Shown: positions 26,024 to 34,482, numbered from the stretch's first letter. The stretch is 36,002 nucleotides of DNA from an uncultured Flavobacteriales bacterium (GCA_913059205.1 CAJXRM010000025.1:1-36002), one strand, 5' to 3'. Notes: a model not told the origin generated them from the sequence alone. Numbers and translations are program-made.

Positions 26024-26959
26024 TTGAGTCCGAGTATATTACGCGCGCACTTTGCTTTATTTATGGTGAATGCTTTTTATGGAGCAAATCATATTATTGC
26101 GAAAGGAGTAATGCCCGTTTATTTGACACCGAACGTTTTCATAGCGATGCGTGTAACAGCCGCAACTGCGTTATTTTGGATCGTTAAGTCGTTAAGAGTA
26201 AGGGAGAAAATTGCAAGAAAAGATCTTCTTTTATGTGCAATTTGCGGTGTTTTTGGTGTTGCAAACAATCAACTTTTTTTCTTTCATGGTTTGAATTTAT
26301 CTTCCTCCATTAATGCAGGAATTATAATGACTCTCAACCCAATCATGGTTGCAATTTTAGCTTATTTTATCTTGAAGGAAGGAGTATCCACCATGAAGGT
26401 AATTGGAATTCTTCTCGGTGCAATTGGTGCTATTTTGTTAACATTAACTGCTGGAACTGAAGCAGGAGATTCAATGTTGGGAGATTTATTTTTATTCATA
26501 AACGCGTTGAGTTATGGAATATACTTGGTACTGGTTAAACCGCTAATGCAACGTTATTCCCCTTTAACGGTTATTACGTATGTATTTTCATTTGGAACGA
26601 TATATGTGTTATTATTTCCACCAACAATTAGAGATTTATTGCTCACAGATTTTTCAATTATCCCAGGAGAGATTTGGTTGAAAATAGCTTATGTAATTAT
26701 ATGTGTGACCTTTTTAGCTTATCTTTTTACGGTTTCAGCGTTAAAGCATCTGACGGCATCAGTATCAAGCAGTTACATCTACTTTCAGCCGATGATGGTA
26801 ATTGTTTTTGCATATTTGTTTGCGGCAATCGGTTTTTCCGAAGATTTCACAGGAGCCATAACAGCTGAAAAAATAATGTATATGCTCATTATTTTTTGTG
26901 GGGTGTATATTACTTCTTCAAGCAGTCTGAAATTAAAAAGAAAACACGCGAAAAAATAA
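26024..26959 (+). CDS. EamA/DMT-family transporter
   Basis: A 311-residue integral membrane protein with about ten hydrophobic segments in two EamA repeats. The first repeat includes NAFYGANHIIAKGVMP and LNPIMVAILAYFILKEG; the second includes SSSYIYFQPMMVIVFAYLF. I prefer the TTG start at 26024, since starting at the ATG at 26063 would cut into the first membrane helix. It ends in a basic tail (KLKRKHAKK). It exports or imports small metabolites; the substrate is unknown. It is the last gene of the run starting at kynU, five bases after its neighbour, and a weak hairpin with a T-rich stretch follows. Confidence 0.83.
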   Translation: MSPSILRAHFALFMVNAFYGANHIIAKGVMPVYLTPNVFIAMRVTAATALFWIVKSLRVREKIARKDLLLCAICGVFGVANNQLFFFHGLNLSSSINAGIIMTLNPIMVAILAYFILKEGVSTMKVIGILLGAIGAILLTLTAGTEAGDSMLGDLFLFINALSYGIYLVLVKPLMQRYSPLTVITYVFSFGTIYVLLFPPTIRDLLLTDFSIIPGEIWLKIAYVIICVTFLAYLFTVSALKHLTASVSSSYIYFQPMMVIVFAYLFAAIGFSEDFTGAITAEKIMYMLIIFCGVYITSSSSLKLKRKHAKK

Positions 26960-26970
26960 TGTTGGAATTT

Positions 26971-26995
26971 TAACGGGGATTCCGTTCATTTTTGT
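26971..26995 (+). terminator. Weak candidate terminator after the EamA gene
   Basis: AACGG (26971-26975) and CCGTT (26981-26985) form a 5-bp stem with a 5-base loop, followed by a T-rich stretch. The stem is short, so this is a candidate only. Confidence 0.35.
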
Positions 26996-27029
26996 ATTTT
27001 TCTATAAATTCTAATTGTACAAGGCGTCG

Positions 27030-28841
27030 ATGCTAAAATTAATCTTATTCATATCCTGCGTTGGCCTCTCTTTTCTGAGTCTTTCTCAGAGTGATCGGAT
27101 AGATTCATTGAAAAGGGTTTTAATAAAGACAAAATCGCACCTAACGAAAGGTGAAATTTGTATACAGTTGTCTGAAGCTTTTGGAAATCAGCACCTTGAT
27201 AGTGTACTTTTATATTCTACCAAAGCAGAACAATACGTGCGCGAGAATAACCTACTCGATAAAAAATCCATTAAAAAAGAGGCCACGAATGTAATCGCGG
27301 CGGCCTACAACAATATGGGGTTTGCCTATTCGGTTCAAGGAAAACTCAGTGAAGCATTAAAGTTTCATAGAAAGTCATTGAAGCTATGGGAAGCGGCGGG
27401 AAATAACGAGAACAGTTCTATGGTGATGAATAATATTGGTGTATTGTATCGCAATGCTGGAGACTTTACTATGGCAAAAGTTTATTATGACAAAGCCTTG
27501 GAAGTTTTGAAAAAGCAAAAGGACACTTTAGGAATAGCGTTATGTTTAAACAATTTGGGAGGAATTTATAAAGAACAAAAAAACTACAAGAAATCATTAG
27601 AAAGCTACGAAGTTGCCTTGAAATATAGAACTTTAAAGAACGATCAAAATGGTAGAGCAGTTACGTTAAATAATATTGGAGCACTTTATAAAACTCAAAA
27701 CAACTTGGATTCTGCGGCTCATTATTTTGAGCAATCCCTTGAGTTGGTTAAGGAGCTAAATTTTGCACGTGGTATTTCACATGCCAGTTGTAATCTTGGT
27801 GGAATTCGGTTTCAACAAGGAAAAATAAATCTGGCGAAAGAACTGGGCGAGTTATCTTTAGAAACAGCCAATCAAGCAAATAGCACTGCAAATATTATCC
27901 AAAGCGTGGAACTATTGTCCAAAGTTTACGCAGCCATGGGGGACTGGAAAAACGCATCCAAAATGCAAGCACTGTTTATAAAACATTCGGAGATAAATAA
28001 GCAAGAGGAATTTAATCGAGAGTTGATAAAAAGTGAATTTCAAAGTGAATACGAAAAGCAAGTTGCGATCAACAAAAAGGAAACTGAACGTAAATTGGCA
28101 GAAAAGTCACTAAATAGTCGAATTAGAAACTACTTGCTTGGAGGATCAATTTTGTTTTTAATCATTTTTATAGTTTTCGCTATTATTTTAAAAAAGCGAC
28201 TAAAAATAGTAAAGGAGCAAAAGAAAATTATCGAAAAGCAAAATAATGAGCGTAAAGGGATGCTTCAAGAAATTCATCATCGCGTAAAGAACAACTTCCA
28301 AATAATTTCCAGCTTACTGCGTTTGCAAACTCAAAATGAAAATAATCCATTGGTATACGACGCCTTTCAAGGAGCGATTAATCGAATTCATGCTATGTCC
28401 GTGGTTCATGAAATTATCTATAAACAAGGATCTTTTCAAAACATGAGTGCTAAAGTATACCTTGAATTATTGATTAAAAACCTTAAGGAATCATTGTCAA
28501 AAGAAAACCTAATAATTGAAATTGAAGCATTTGACAATGAGCTTGAAATGGACCAGTTTATTCCTATTGGTATAATTATCAATGAGCTTATAACAAACTC
28601 ATATCAACACGCTTTTCAGTCAGACGAAGTAGAACCAAAAATTGTCATTTCGATTATGAATTATGGGAATAAAGTTCAACTAATGTATAAGGATAATGGA
28701 ATAGGATTTTCTAATAATCAAAAAGAAAGTTCATTTGGTATGGATTTAATTCAAACAATGGTCGAACAGTTATCGGCAGAAATTGACAACAGCTCTCAAG
28801 AAGGATGGAACACAGTTTTTACAATTCAATTCGAAAAGTAG
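27030..28841 (+). CDS. TPR-containing sensor histidine kinase (HisKA_2 type)
   Basis: A 603-residue membrane-bound kinase. The start is the ATG at 27030, which gives a signal peptide (LILFISCVGLSFLSLSQ). About five or six TPR units span residues 85-290 (repeats such as AAYNNMGFAYSVQGKLSEAL). A charged coiled linker leads to one transmembrane helix at 368-388. The kinase core has the phosphoacceptor motif EIHHRVKNNFQ (His416/417), the N box ELITNSYQHAF and a G box DNGIGF. TPR kinases of this design are common in Bacteroidetes and sense an unknown periplasmic signal. No response regulator gene lies beside it, so it is an orphan here. Confidence 0.9.
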   Translation: MLKLILFISCVGLSFLSLSQSDRIDSLKRVLIKTKSHLTKGEICIQLSEAFGNQHLDSVLLYSTKAEQYVRENNLLDKKSIKKEATNVIAAAYNNMGFAYSVQGKLSEALKFHRKSLKLWEAAGNNENSSMVMNNIGVLYRNAGDFTMAKVYYDKALEVLKKQKDTLGIALCLNNLGGIYKEQKNYKKSLESYEVALKYRTLKNDQNGRAVTLNNIGALYKTQNNLDSAAHYFEQSLELVKELNFARGISHASCNLGGIRFQQGKINLAKELGELSLETANQANSTANIIQSVELLSKVYAAMGDWKNASKMQALFIKHSEINKQEEFNRELIKSEFQSEYEKQVAINKKETERKLAEKSLNSRIRNYLLGGSILFLIIFIVFAIILKKRLKIVKEQKKIIEKQNNERKGMLQEIHHRVKNNFQIISSLLRLQTQNENNPLVYDAFQGAINRIHAMSVVHEIIYKQGSFQNMSAKVYLELLIKNLKESLSKENLIIEIEAFDNELEMDQFIPIGIIINELITNSYQHAFQSDEVEPKIVISIMNYGNKVQLMYKDNGIGFSNNQKESSFGMDLIQTMVEQLSAEIDNSSQEGWNTVFTIQFEK

Positions 28842-28867
28842 CTTCGTTTTCACCAGCGAATTGAAAC

Positions 28868-28897
28868 TTGTAGTGTAATACGTAATTCGTACCTTTG
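28868..28897 (+). promoter_or_regulatory. Promoter of the yicC-gmk-nadD operon
   Basis: TTG (28868-28870) and TACCTTTG (28890-28897) are 19 bases apart, a full match to the Bacteroidetes -33/-7 consensus. The yicC ATG follows 15 bases later at 28913. A TTG in frame with yicC lies inside the -7 element, which argues against the longer start at 28895. Confidence 0.7.
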
Positions 28898-28912
28898 CTC
28901 AAAATTGCAATT

Positions 28913-29782
28913 ATGCTAAGATCAATGACTGGCTTTGGAAAAGCGTCAGATAATTTTAAATCAAAAAAATATTCCGTGGAACTGCGTTCTTTGAACAGCA
29001 AATCGATGGATTTAAATACGCGAATGTCTTCTCTTTATAAGGAGCTTGACACTCCAATTCGAAAGCTGATTTCCGAAAAATTATGTCGAGGTAAAGTAGA
29101 TTTTTCCCTATCAGTAGAGTCTGTGAGTGACGAAAATGCATTTTCAATAAATCATGATTTGGCGAAAACGTATTATAAGGAATTGAAATCGTTGAACGAA
29201 ACATTAGGTGAAAAAACGGAAGATTATCTATCGGTTATATTAAGAATGCCTGATATTTTTAACACGTCCACAGATGAAGAGTTGGATGAAGAAGAAAAGG
29301 CATTTATTCTTTCTGTGGTGAATTCAGCTGTTGACAATATGAATGATTTCCGTCGTAAAGAAGGAGAGGATTTGGAACGTGAATTTAATGCTCGAATTGA
29401 AGAAATTCGTTCGGCATTAAACGAAGTGCCTCAATATGAAGAAACACGAATTGAAACGATTCGTGAGCGCATGAAAAAAGGATTAGAAGATATTCAATCT
29501 GGATCTTACGATGACAACCGTTTTGAGCAAGAAATGATCTTTTACATCGAAAAACTTGACATTTCGGAAGAAAAAATGCGATTATCGAATCATTTGGACT
29601 ATTTTTTGGAAACAATGGTGTTGCCAGAGTCGGGCAAAAAGTTAGGATTTATCGGTCAAGAAATAGGAAGAGAAATAAACACTTTAGGAAGTAAAAGCAA
29701 TCATGCCGAAATGCAAAAACTGGTCATTGGCATGAAGGATAATTTAGAGAAAATCAAAGAGCAAATATTAAATACTTTGTAG
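28913..29782 (+). CDS. yicC: YicC-family endoribonuclease
   Basis: A 289-residue cytoplasmic protein. The start at 28913 gives the family-typical MLRSMTGFGKAS; a TTG at 28895 is rejected because it overlaps the promoter. Conserved features are ELRSLNSKSMDLNTRM near residue 25, a central charged helical region and the C-terminal block IGREINTLGSKSNHAEMQKLV. E. coli YicC/YloC-type proteins are endoribonucleases implicated in small-RNA turnover. It leads a three-gene unit with gmk and nadD, with gaps of four and one bases. Confidence 0.9.
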   Translation: MLRSMTGFGKASDNFKSKKYSVELRSLNSKSMDLNTRMSSLYKELDTPIRKLISEKLCRGKVDFSLSVESVSDENAFSINHDLAKTYYKELKSLNETLGEKTEDYLSVILRMPDIFNTSTDEELDEEEKAFILSVVNSAVDNMNDFRRKEGEDLEREFNARIEEIRSALNEVPQYEETRIETIRERMKKGLEDIQSGSYDDNRFEQEMIFYIEKLDISEEKMRLSNHLDYFLETMVLPESGKKLGFIGQEIGREINTLGSKSNHAEMQKLVIGMKDNLEKIKEQILNTL

Positions 29783-29786
29783 ATCG

Positions 29787-30362
29787 ATGGAAAATGAATT
29801 AAAAGGAAAAAGCATCATTTTCTCAGCCCCTTCTGGAGCGGGAAAAACAACAATTGTACACCACTTGTTGAGTAAAGACTTTGGCCTTGAGTTTTCAATT
29901 TCGGCCTGCAGTCGTTCGCCTCGATCACACGAAGTTGACGGAAAAGATTATTATTTTTTAGATGTAGAATCGTTTAAGAAAAAAATTGAAGAAGACGCTT
30001 TTGTCGAATGGGAGGAAGTGTACACGAATAATTTTTACGGAACATTGAAATCGGAAATGCAACGCATTTGGAGCAAAGGAAAGACCGTGATTTTTGACGT
30101 TGATGTTGTAGGCGGCTTAAATTTGAAAAAAGAATTCGGAGATAGTGCCATGGCTGTTTTTGTGCAGCCTCCAAGCTTTGAGGAATTGGAAAACAGATTG
30201 AGAGGACGTTCTACTGAAACAGAAGACAAAATACGTCAGCGCATGGAAAAAGCGGCGAAAGAACTTGCATTTGCTGAAGAATTCGATCATATTTTAGTAA
30301 ATGATAATTTATTGGACGCGTTTAAAAAAGCGGAAAAATTGGTTGAAAATTTCTTGAATTAG
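29787..30362 (+). CDS. gmk: Guanylate kinase
   Basis: A 191-residue enzyme that phosphorylates GMP to GDP with ATP. The P-loop FSAPSGAGKTT lies at residues 12-22. GMP-binding segments follow: RSPRSHEVDGKDYYFL and EWEEVYTNNFYGT. The lid has RLRGRSTETEDKIRQRM. Length and order are normal. yicC-gmk neighbourhood is common in bacteria and supports both calls. It ends one base before nadD. Confidence 0.96.
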   Translation: MENELKGKSIIFSAPSGAGKTTIVHHLLSKDFGLEFSISACSRSPRSHEVDGKDYYFLDVESFKKKIEEDAFVEWEEVYTNNFYGTLKSEMQRIWSKGKTVIFDVDVVGGLNLKKEFGDSAMAVFVQPPSFEELENRLRGRSTETEDKIRQRMEKAAKELAFAEEFDHILVNDNLLDAFKKAEKLVENFLN

Positions 30363-30363
30363 T

Positions 30364-30969
30364 ATGAAAGTTGGTTTGTATTTTGGTTCATTCAACCCCA
30401 TTCATGTTGGACATTTGATTATTGCGAATCATATGGCACAAGAACAGGATTTTGATCAAATATGGCTAGTTGTTTCACCCCAAAACCCATTGAAGAAAAA
30501 AGCAAGTTTATTGGAGGATTATCATCGATTGGCACTTGTTAATATTGCCATTGAAGACAATTTAAAGTTAAGATCAAGTAATATTGAATTTAAGCTGGAG
30601 ATTCCAAGTTTCACGTCTGTGACATTGGCTCATCTGAAAGAAAAGCATCCTGGTTATACATTTTCTTTGCTTATGGGTGAAGACAATATACGAACGTTTC
30701 ACAAGTGGTTCAATTACGAAGAAATTTTGGAAAACCATGCTATTTATGTGTATCCACGAGCGATTAGTATAAAGGAAACGGAGTTGATCAAAGAAATTCC
30801 GGATAATAGTTTAATGCACCATAAAAACGTTCACTTTGTTGAGGATGTGCCCGTAATGAATATTTCATCAAGTTTTATTCGAAAAGCAATTAAAAATGGG
30901 AAGAGTGTAGAATATTTATTGACGGATCCGGTACGAAAGTGTGTGGAAGAAATGAATTTTTACCGTTGA
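30364..30969 (+). CDS. nadD: Nicotinate-nucleotide adenylyltransferase
   Basis: A 201-residue nucleotidyltransferase that joins nicotinate mononucleotide and ATP to nicotinate adenine dinucleotide in NAD synthesis. The N-terminus shows FGSFNPIHVGHLIIANHM, with the HxGH motif at residues 14-17. The ISSSFIRKAI motif lies near residue 168. Length is normal. It ends the yicC-gmk-nadD unit and overlaps the convergent acetyltransferase by 10 bases. It acts downstream of the kynurenine route encoded about 7 kb away in the same window. Confidence 0.95.
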   Translation: MKVGLYFGSFNPIHVGHLIIANHMAQEQDFDQIWLVVSPQNPLKKKASLLEDYHRLALVNIAIEDNLKLRSSNIEFKLEIPSFTSVTLAHLKEKHPGYTFSLLMGEDNIRTFHKWFNYEEILENHAIYVYPRAISIKETELIKEIPDNSLMHHKNVHFVEDVPVMNISSSFIRKAIKNGKSVEYLLTDPVRKCVEEMNFYR

Positions 30970-31469
30970 ATTAAATCAAAATTGTGACGTGTTAATTGCA
31001 TGTTGTGGTTTTCCCAAAATTCACCATCAATTTCTTTTTCAAAGACTGTTGTTTTGACAATTTGAAATCCTAATTTTTCATAGCAGCGAATCGCTCCATC
31101 ATTCCAAGCGAATACATTTAAATCAATTATAGAAACCCGAGTATCACAAAAAAATTCAGTCGACATGTTGCGAATTATTTCTGTGCCAATTCCACGACTT
31201 CGATAATTTTGATTTCCAATTAACACCCTTGAAATACGAGGAATTTCATTTTCATAGTTGAATTCACAATGTCCGATTACTTCGTTGGTTTCGCTCAATA
31301 GTATTTTACATACTTTGCGATTAATTGAGTCAACGTAATTCTCTAATTGATCGTTTGTTAATGGATATGAAAAAATTGGACCAGCGAACTGAATTAATTC
31401 CTTCTCGGAGCTTAGCCAATTGATAAGCCGATAAAAATCTGTTCTCTCAAAGGGCTGAAAATGAATCAT
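30960..31469 (-). CDS. GNAT-family N-acetyltransferase
   Basis: A 169-residue protein of the GNAT fold, RimJ/RimL-like in length. The acetyl-CoA binding motif is QNYRSRGIGTEII (87-99). The typical late segment NDGAIRCYEKLGFQIVKT lies at 123-140. The acceptor substrate is unknown. Its 3' end overlaps nadD by 10 bases tail to tail, with no room for a separate terminator. Confidence 0.87.
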   Translation of the reverse strand: MIHFQPFERTDFYRLINWLSSEKELIQFAGPIFSYPLTNDQLENYVDSINRKVCKILLSETNEVIGHCEFNYENEIPRISRVLIGNQNYRSRGIGTEIIRNMSTEFFCDTRVSIIDLNVFAWNDGAIRCYEKLGFQIVKTTVFEKEIDGEFWENHNMQLTRHNFDLIQR

Positions 31470-31550
31470 AAGTTATTTTAGAAAGTGTATGAAAACTAAA
31501 AACAAATTGCTTAAATTTACTCAATTACTAAACTAACAAAAACTTAAATT

Positions 31551-31832
31551 ATGAAATTGAAAGCAATGATTTTTTCGCTAGCGTTTATTTTCTTAGCAAA
31601 CGTAGCAAGTGCATTTACAATTAAGTACTACAACAAAGATTCGAAAAACCACACTATGGAGGTGAAATCGAATGGTTCGACTCAAAAAGTTGAATTTAGA
31701 AGCTCTACTTCAGGATCTACATCTATTCAAACAAGCGCATCAGAAGTTGAAATTAAAACTTCTTGTGGATGGGTAAAAGTAAAAGATGGAGCGAAAGTTA
31801 CTGTAAAAGACGGATGTATTACTGTTGAGTAA
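31551..31832 (+). CDS. Small secreted protein of unknown function
   Basis: A 93-residue protein with a signal peptide and an AXA cleavage site (ANVASA, residues 17-22). The mature 71 residues are beta-rich and Ser/Thr/Lys-rich (KYYNKDSKNHTMEV, VEFRSSTSGSTSIQT). Two Cys residues near the end (in TSCGWVKVKDG and DGCITVE) could form a disulfide. No family is recognised. It is a single gene with an AT-rich 80-base upstream gap shared with the divergent acetyltransferase, and it ends at a strong terminator. Confidence 0.7.
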   Translation: MKLKAMIFSLAFIFLANVASAFTIKYYNKDSKNHTMEVKSNGSTQKVEFRSSTSGSTSIQTSASEVEIKTSCGWVKVKDGAKVTVKDGCITVE

Positions 31833-31852
31833 TATTTCTTTTCGATATTGAA

Positions 31853-31883
31853 AAAGTCCTGCTAGAAATAGTGGGACTTTTTT
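31853..31883. terminator. Bidirectional terminator with GAAA tetraloop
   Basis: A 12-bp stem (31853-31864 with 31869-31880, two G-U pairs on the plus strand) closes a GAAA tetraloop and runs into six T residues (31878-31883). The five A residues at 31851-31855 give a T-run on the other strand. It lies between the convergent genes ending at 31832 and 31886, so it can serve both. Confidence 0.9.
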
Positions 31884-31885
31884 GC

Positions 31886-33370
31886 TTACAACACAACAAC
31901 TTTTTTCACAATTCTGAGTTCTCCCGACTCAATTAAAACCGAATAAACGCCCGGATGTTGCAGTTTCAAGTTGTAGTTTGATGTGCCGCTTGGAATTTTA
32001 GAATTCACACTTACTTTTCCTGTTCCATCTATTACACTCAAGAGTGCATCTTCCTTTAGCTCTGAATTAAATTGAATATGTATTTCTTCATTCGTTGGAT
32101 TTGGTACAAAATTAAAACCAAATAGATTTGCGTCTATTGAATTTAAGTTGTTTGTTTCTTCATTCATTGCCAATAAAAATGCACTTTTTCGACCGGTGGA
32201 CGCATTGGTTGTAGTTCCTGTGATATAAACGTGGTCGTCATGCAAAACAATATCATGTGGTGCATCTTTCTCTGGACCACCCCACGTTTGGTATGACAAA
32301 ACAGTTCCACTTGTATCCGCTTTCAAATAAACCAGGTCTTTTACTCCTCCTGTGAGGTGAGACGCAGATTCTGTCCAGCCACTTATGTAAATTATATCGT
32401 CTTTAACGGCTATACCGCGAGCATTTTCAGTCTGGCTTCCGCCCCAATCGAAGTACCAAATTTGATTTAGGTTTTTGTCATATTTGGTAACGAAAAGTTG
32501 AACATTATTCGTTGATGGCAGCGTTGTATAACCAGTGATGTACAAAAACTCACCATCTGAAGTCATGCTTAAAGCATTCTCAAAGTCAGAAAAGTTGGAT
32601 TGAGTACCAAAAAGTGTTGAATCGACAAACGCCCCATCCGATAGTGAAAATTTTCCAAGAAATGAATGTCCATTTAGAAGGTTCGCAAAACCAGTTCCTC
32701 CCCACAATCCTGCCGCATAAATATAGTTTTCGTCTACCACAAAGTGTCCGTCTTGATGCTCAGCAGTTCCAGCTTGGCCTAAATAGTTCGTCCATTCGGT
32801 TGTTCCTGAATAGTCCAGTTTCCACAATCCAATTTCATTTTCATAGATAGTTGACTCATATTCTTGAGACCATCCCCCGCAATAAATCCCATCATCTAAA
32901 AACTCAAGTCCATCTACTTCGTCATAGCCGTTTGCACTAAAACCATTTGTTTGAAACCAGTTTAATCCTTTCGTATCATTGTCAACGTTCAAGAGTAGCA
33001 TGTCGCAAGATAATTGACCACCACTGCACGTTTTTCCTCCAATGTATAAACAGGTATCTTTTATTTTACAGACATATGCATGTTGATTTCCAGGACCTCC
33101 ATAAACGAAAGGAGTTGTCCAAATATCGTTTCCATTCTCATCGTATTTGTGTCCAATAATATCTAAACCTTGACCAATGTGATTTGCGCTAACAACCCAA
33201 TATACTGAACCAGCCGAGTCAACATCAACACCCCATCCTTCAACGTGATTCGCGCTTCCAGTAAGATCACTTTCTTCATATTTTGTCCAATTAGGAACAA
33301 GAATAGATTGAGAGAAACTCATTTGAACAAGGTAAACGAAAAGAGCAATAAGAAAAGAAAACTGTTTCAT
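31886..33370 (-). CDS. T9SS-exported seven-repeat beta-propeller protein
   Basis: A 494-residue exported protein with a signal peptide at residues 1-21 (LVQMSFSQ). Residues 45-405 contain seven repeats of about 52 residues, each with a strand such as LYITGYT, IYISGWT or VYITGTT, starting near 56, 108, 162, 217, 276, 327 and 381. A GG or WGG turn occurs in several. This resembles SBBP-type propeller repeats, and seven units fit a closed seven-bladed propeller. The C-terminus (about 414-494) is a T9SS type A sorting domain (FVPNPTNEEIHIQF, GVYSVLI, KKVVVL). No active-site residues are seen; a binding role is likely. Confidence 0.85.
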   Translation of the reverse strand: MKQFSFLIALFVYLVQMSFSQSILVPNWTKYEESDLTGSANHVEGWGVDVDSAGSVYWVVSANHIGQGLDIIGHKYDENGNDIWTTPFVYGGPGNQHAYVCKIKDTCLYIGGKTCSGGQLSCDMLLLNVDNDTKGLNWFQTNGFSANGYDEVDGLEFLDDGIYCGGWSQEYESTIYENEIGLWKLDYSGTTEWTNYLGQAGTAEHQDGHFVVDENYIYAAGLWGGTGFANLLNGHSFLGKFSLSDGAFVDSTLFGTQSNFSDFENALSMTSDGEFLYITGYTTLPSTNNVQLFVTKYDKNLNQIWYFDWGGSQTENARGIAVKDDIIYISGWTESASHLTGGVKDLVYLKADTSGTVLSYQTWGGPEKDAPHDIVLHDDHVYITGTTTNASTGRKSAFLLAMNEETNNLNSIDANLFGFNFVPNPTNEEIHIQFNSELKEDALLSVIDGTGKVSVNSKIPSGTSNYNLKLQHPGVYSVLIESGELRIVKKVVVL

Positions 33371-33475
33371 CAGGTAAAGTGTTAATAGGCTTTGATTTGG
33401 CTAATATACAAAATTCAGAATTTGCGTTTGGCAATGATTCTACTAAGGATTAATCAACTTCGGTGTTTTACATCG

Positions 33476-33483
33476 TATATTTG
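33476..33483 (+). promoter_or_regulatory. -7 promoter element TATATTTG for the dus gene
   Basis: An exact TAnnTTTG match 12 bases before the ATG at 33496. It lies inside the alternative longer reading frame starting with GTG at 33463, which supports the ATG as the true start. No -33 TTG is seen at standard spacing. Confidence 0.55.
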
Positions 33484-33495
33484 TCGCTATTAGTT

Positions 33496-34443
33496 ATGAC
33501 GAATTGCACCTTAATTTCTTCGCCACTTCAAGGCTTTACCGACTATCGTTTTCGGAATGCTTTCCAGCGCTATTTTGGTGGAATTGATGTTTTTTATGCG
33601 CCATATGTTCGTTTAAATGGGAAGTTTGAAATTAAACCGGTTTATGAGCGTGACTTAAATCCCAAAAACAATTTGGATACGGTTGTTATTCCCCAAATAA
33701 TGACGAACGACGCCGACGAGTTTCTTTTTGTTGCGAACTATGTTAAAGATTTAGGCTACACTGAGCTCAACTGGAATTTAGGCTGTCCCTATCCCATGGT
33801 GACGAACAGAGGAATGGGTTCAGGGCTGATTTGCAACGCACCTAAAATCGACGCTATTTTGAACCGTGTACACAACGAGTCGGATATCATTGTTTCAATG
33901 AAAATGCGAATGGGTTATGAGCATCCGATGGAAATTTTGGATGTATTTCCTCTATTGGAAAAATATCCGATTAAAAATATTGGAATTCATGCGCGAATAG
34001 GCAAGCAATTATATAAAGGACCTGTCGATTTAGATTCCTTTGAACGCTGCATAGAAAACACCAGTCATAAGTTGTACTACAACGGAGATATTACTTCTGT
34101 TGCAGCTTTTAATGAATTGGACGAACGATTTCCTTCCATTGATAATTGGATGATAGGTCGGGGATTAATTTCTGACCCATGTTTGCCATCAATGATAAAA
34201 ACAAACTCTGATGTGTATCCACAAAATCGAATGGAATTGTTTGAAGCGTTCCACAATGAGTTGCTCGCTGCGTACACTGAACAGTTGTCCGGTGATAAAC
34301 ATGTAATTTTAAAAATGAGCCACTTGTGGGAATACTTTGAATTGGCTTTTGAATCGTCTCATCGATTAATTAAAAAGATGAAAAAAGCGAAAAAACTAGC
34401 GGATTATAAGGAAGTATTTGAGCAGTTTGTTGCTGAGGAATAG
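33496..34443 (+). CDS. tRNA-dihydrouridine synthase
   Basis: A 315-residue FMN enzyme that reduces uridine to dihydrouridine in tRNA D-loops. Family motifs: SPLQGFTDYRFRNAF (9-23), LNWNLGCPYPMVTNRGMGSG with catalytic Cys97, SMKMRMG with the FMN-contacting Lys136, IHARIGKQLYKG (164-175, in place of the common HGRT pattern) and YYNGDI. Whether it is DusA-, DusB- or DusC-like cannot be decided by eye, so no symbol is given. The start at 33496 follows an exact TATATTTG element. It is convergent with the phosphatase gene. Confidence 0.9.
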   Translation: MTNCTLISSPLQGFTDYRFRNAFQRYFGGIDVFYAPYVRLNGKFEIKPVYERDLNPKNNLDTVVIPQIMTNDADEFLFVANYVKDLGYTELNWNLGCPYPMVTNRGMGSGLICNAPKIDAILNRVHNESDIIVSMKMRMGYEHPMEILDVFPLLEKYPIKNIGIHARIGKQLYKGPVDLDSFERCIENTSHKLYYNGDITSVAAFNELDERFPSIDNWMIGRGLISDPCLPSMIKTNSDVYPQNRMELFEAFHNELLAAYTEQLSGDKHVILKMSHLWEYFELAFESSHRLIKKMKKAKKLADYKEVFEQFVAEE

Positions 34444-34482
34444 CTTCAAATTGTGTAAAACAGAGTTGCACAATCGTATTCA

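Noticed and set aside
28895..28912. Upstream TTG start for yicC
   Set aside because: The codon lies inside the TACCTTTG promoter element, and the ATG at 28913 gives the family-typical N-terminus.
33463..33495. Upstream GTG start for the dihydrouridine synthase
   Set aside because: The extension covers an exact -7 element, and homologues begin close to the SPLQGFTD motif.
34450..34474. Weak inverted repeat ATTGTG/CACAAT between convergent genes
   Set aside because: The stem is six bases with a 13-base loop and no T-run, too weak to call a terminator.
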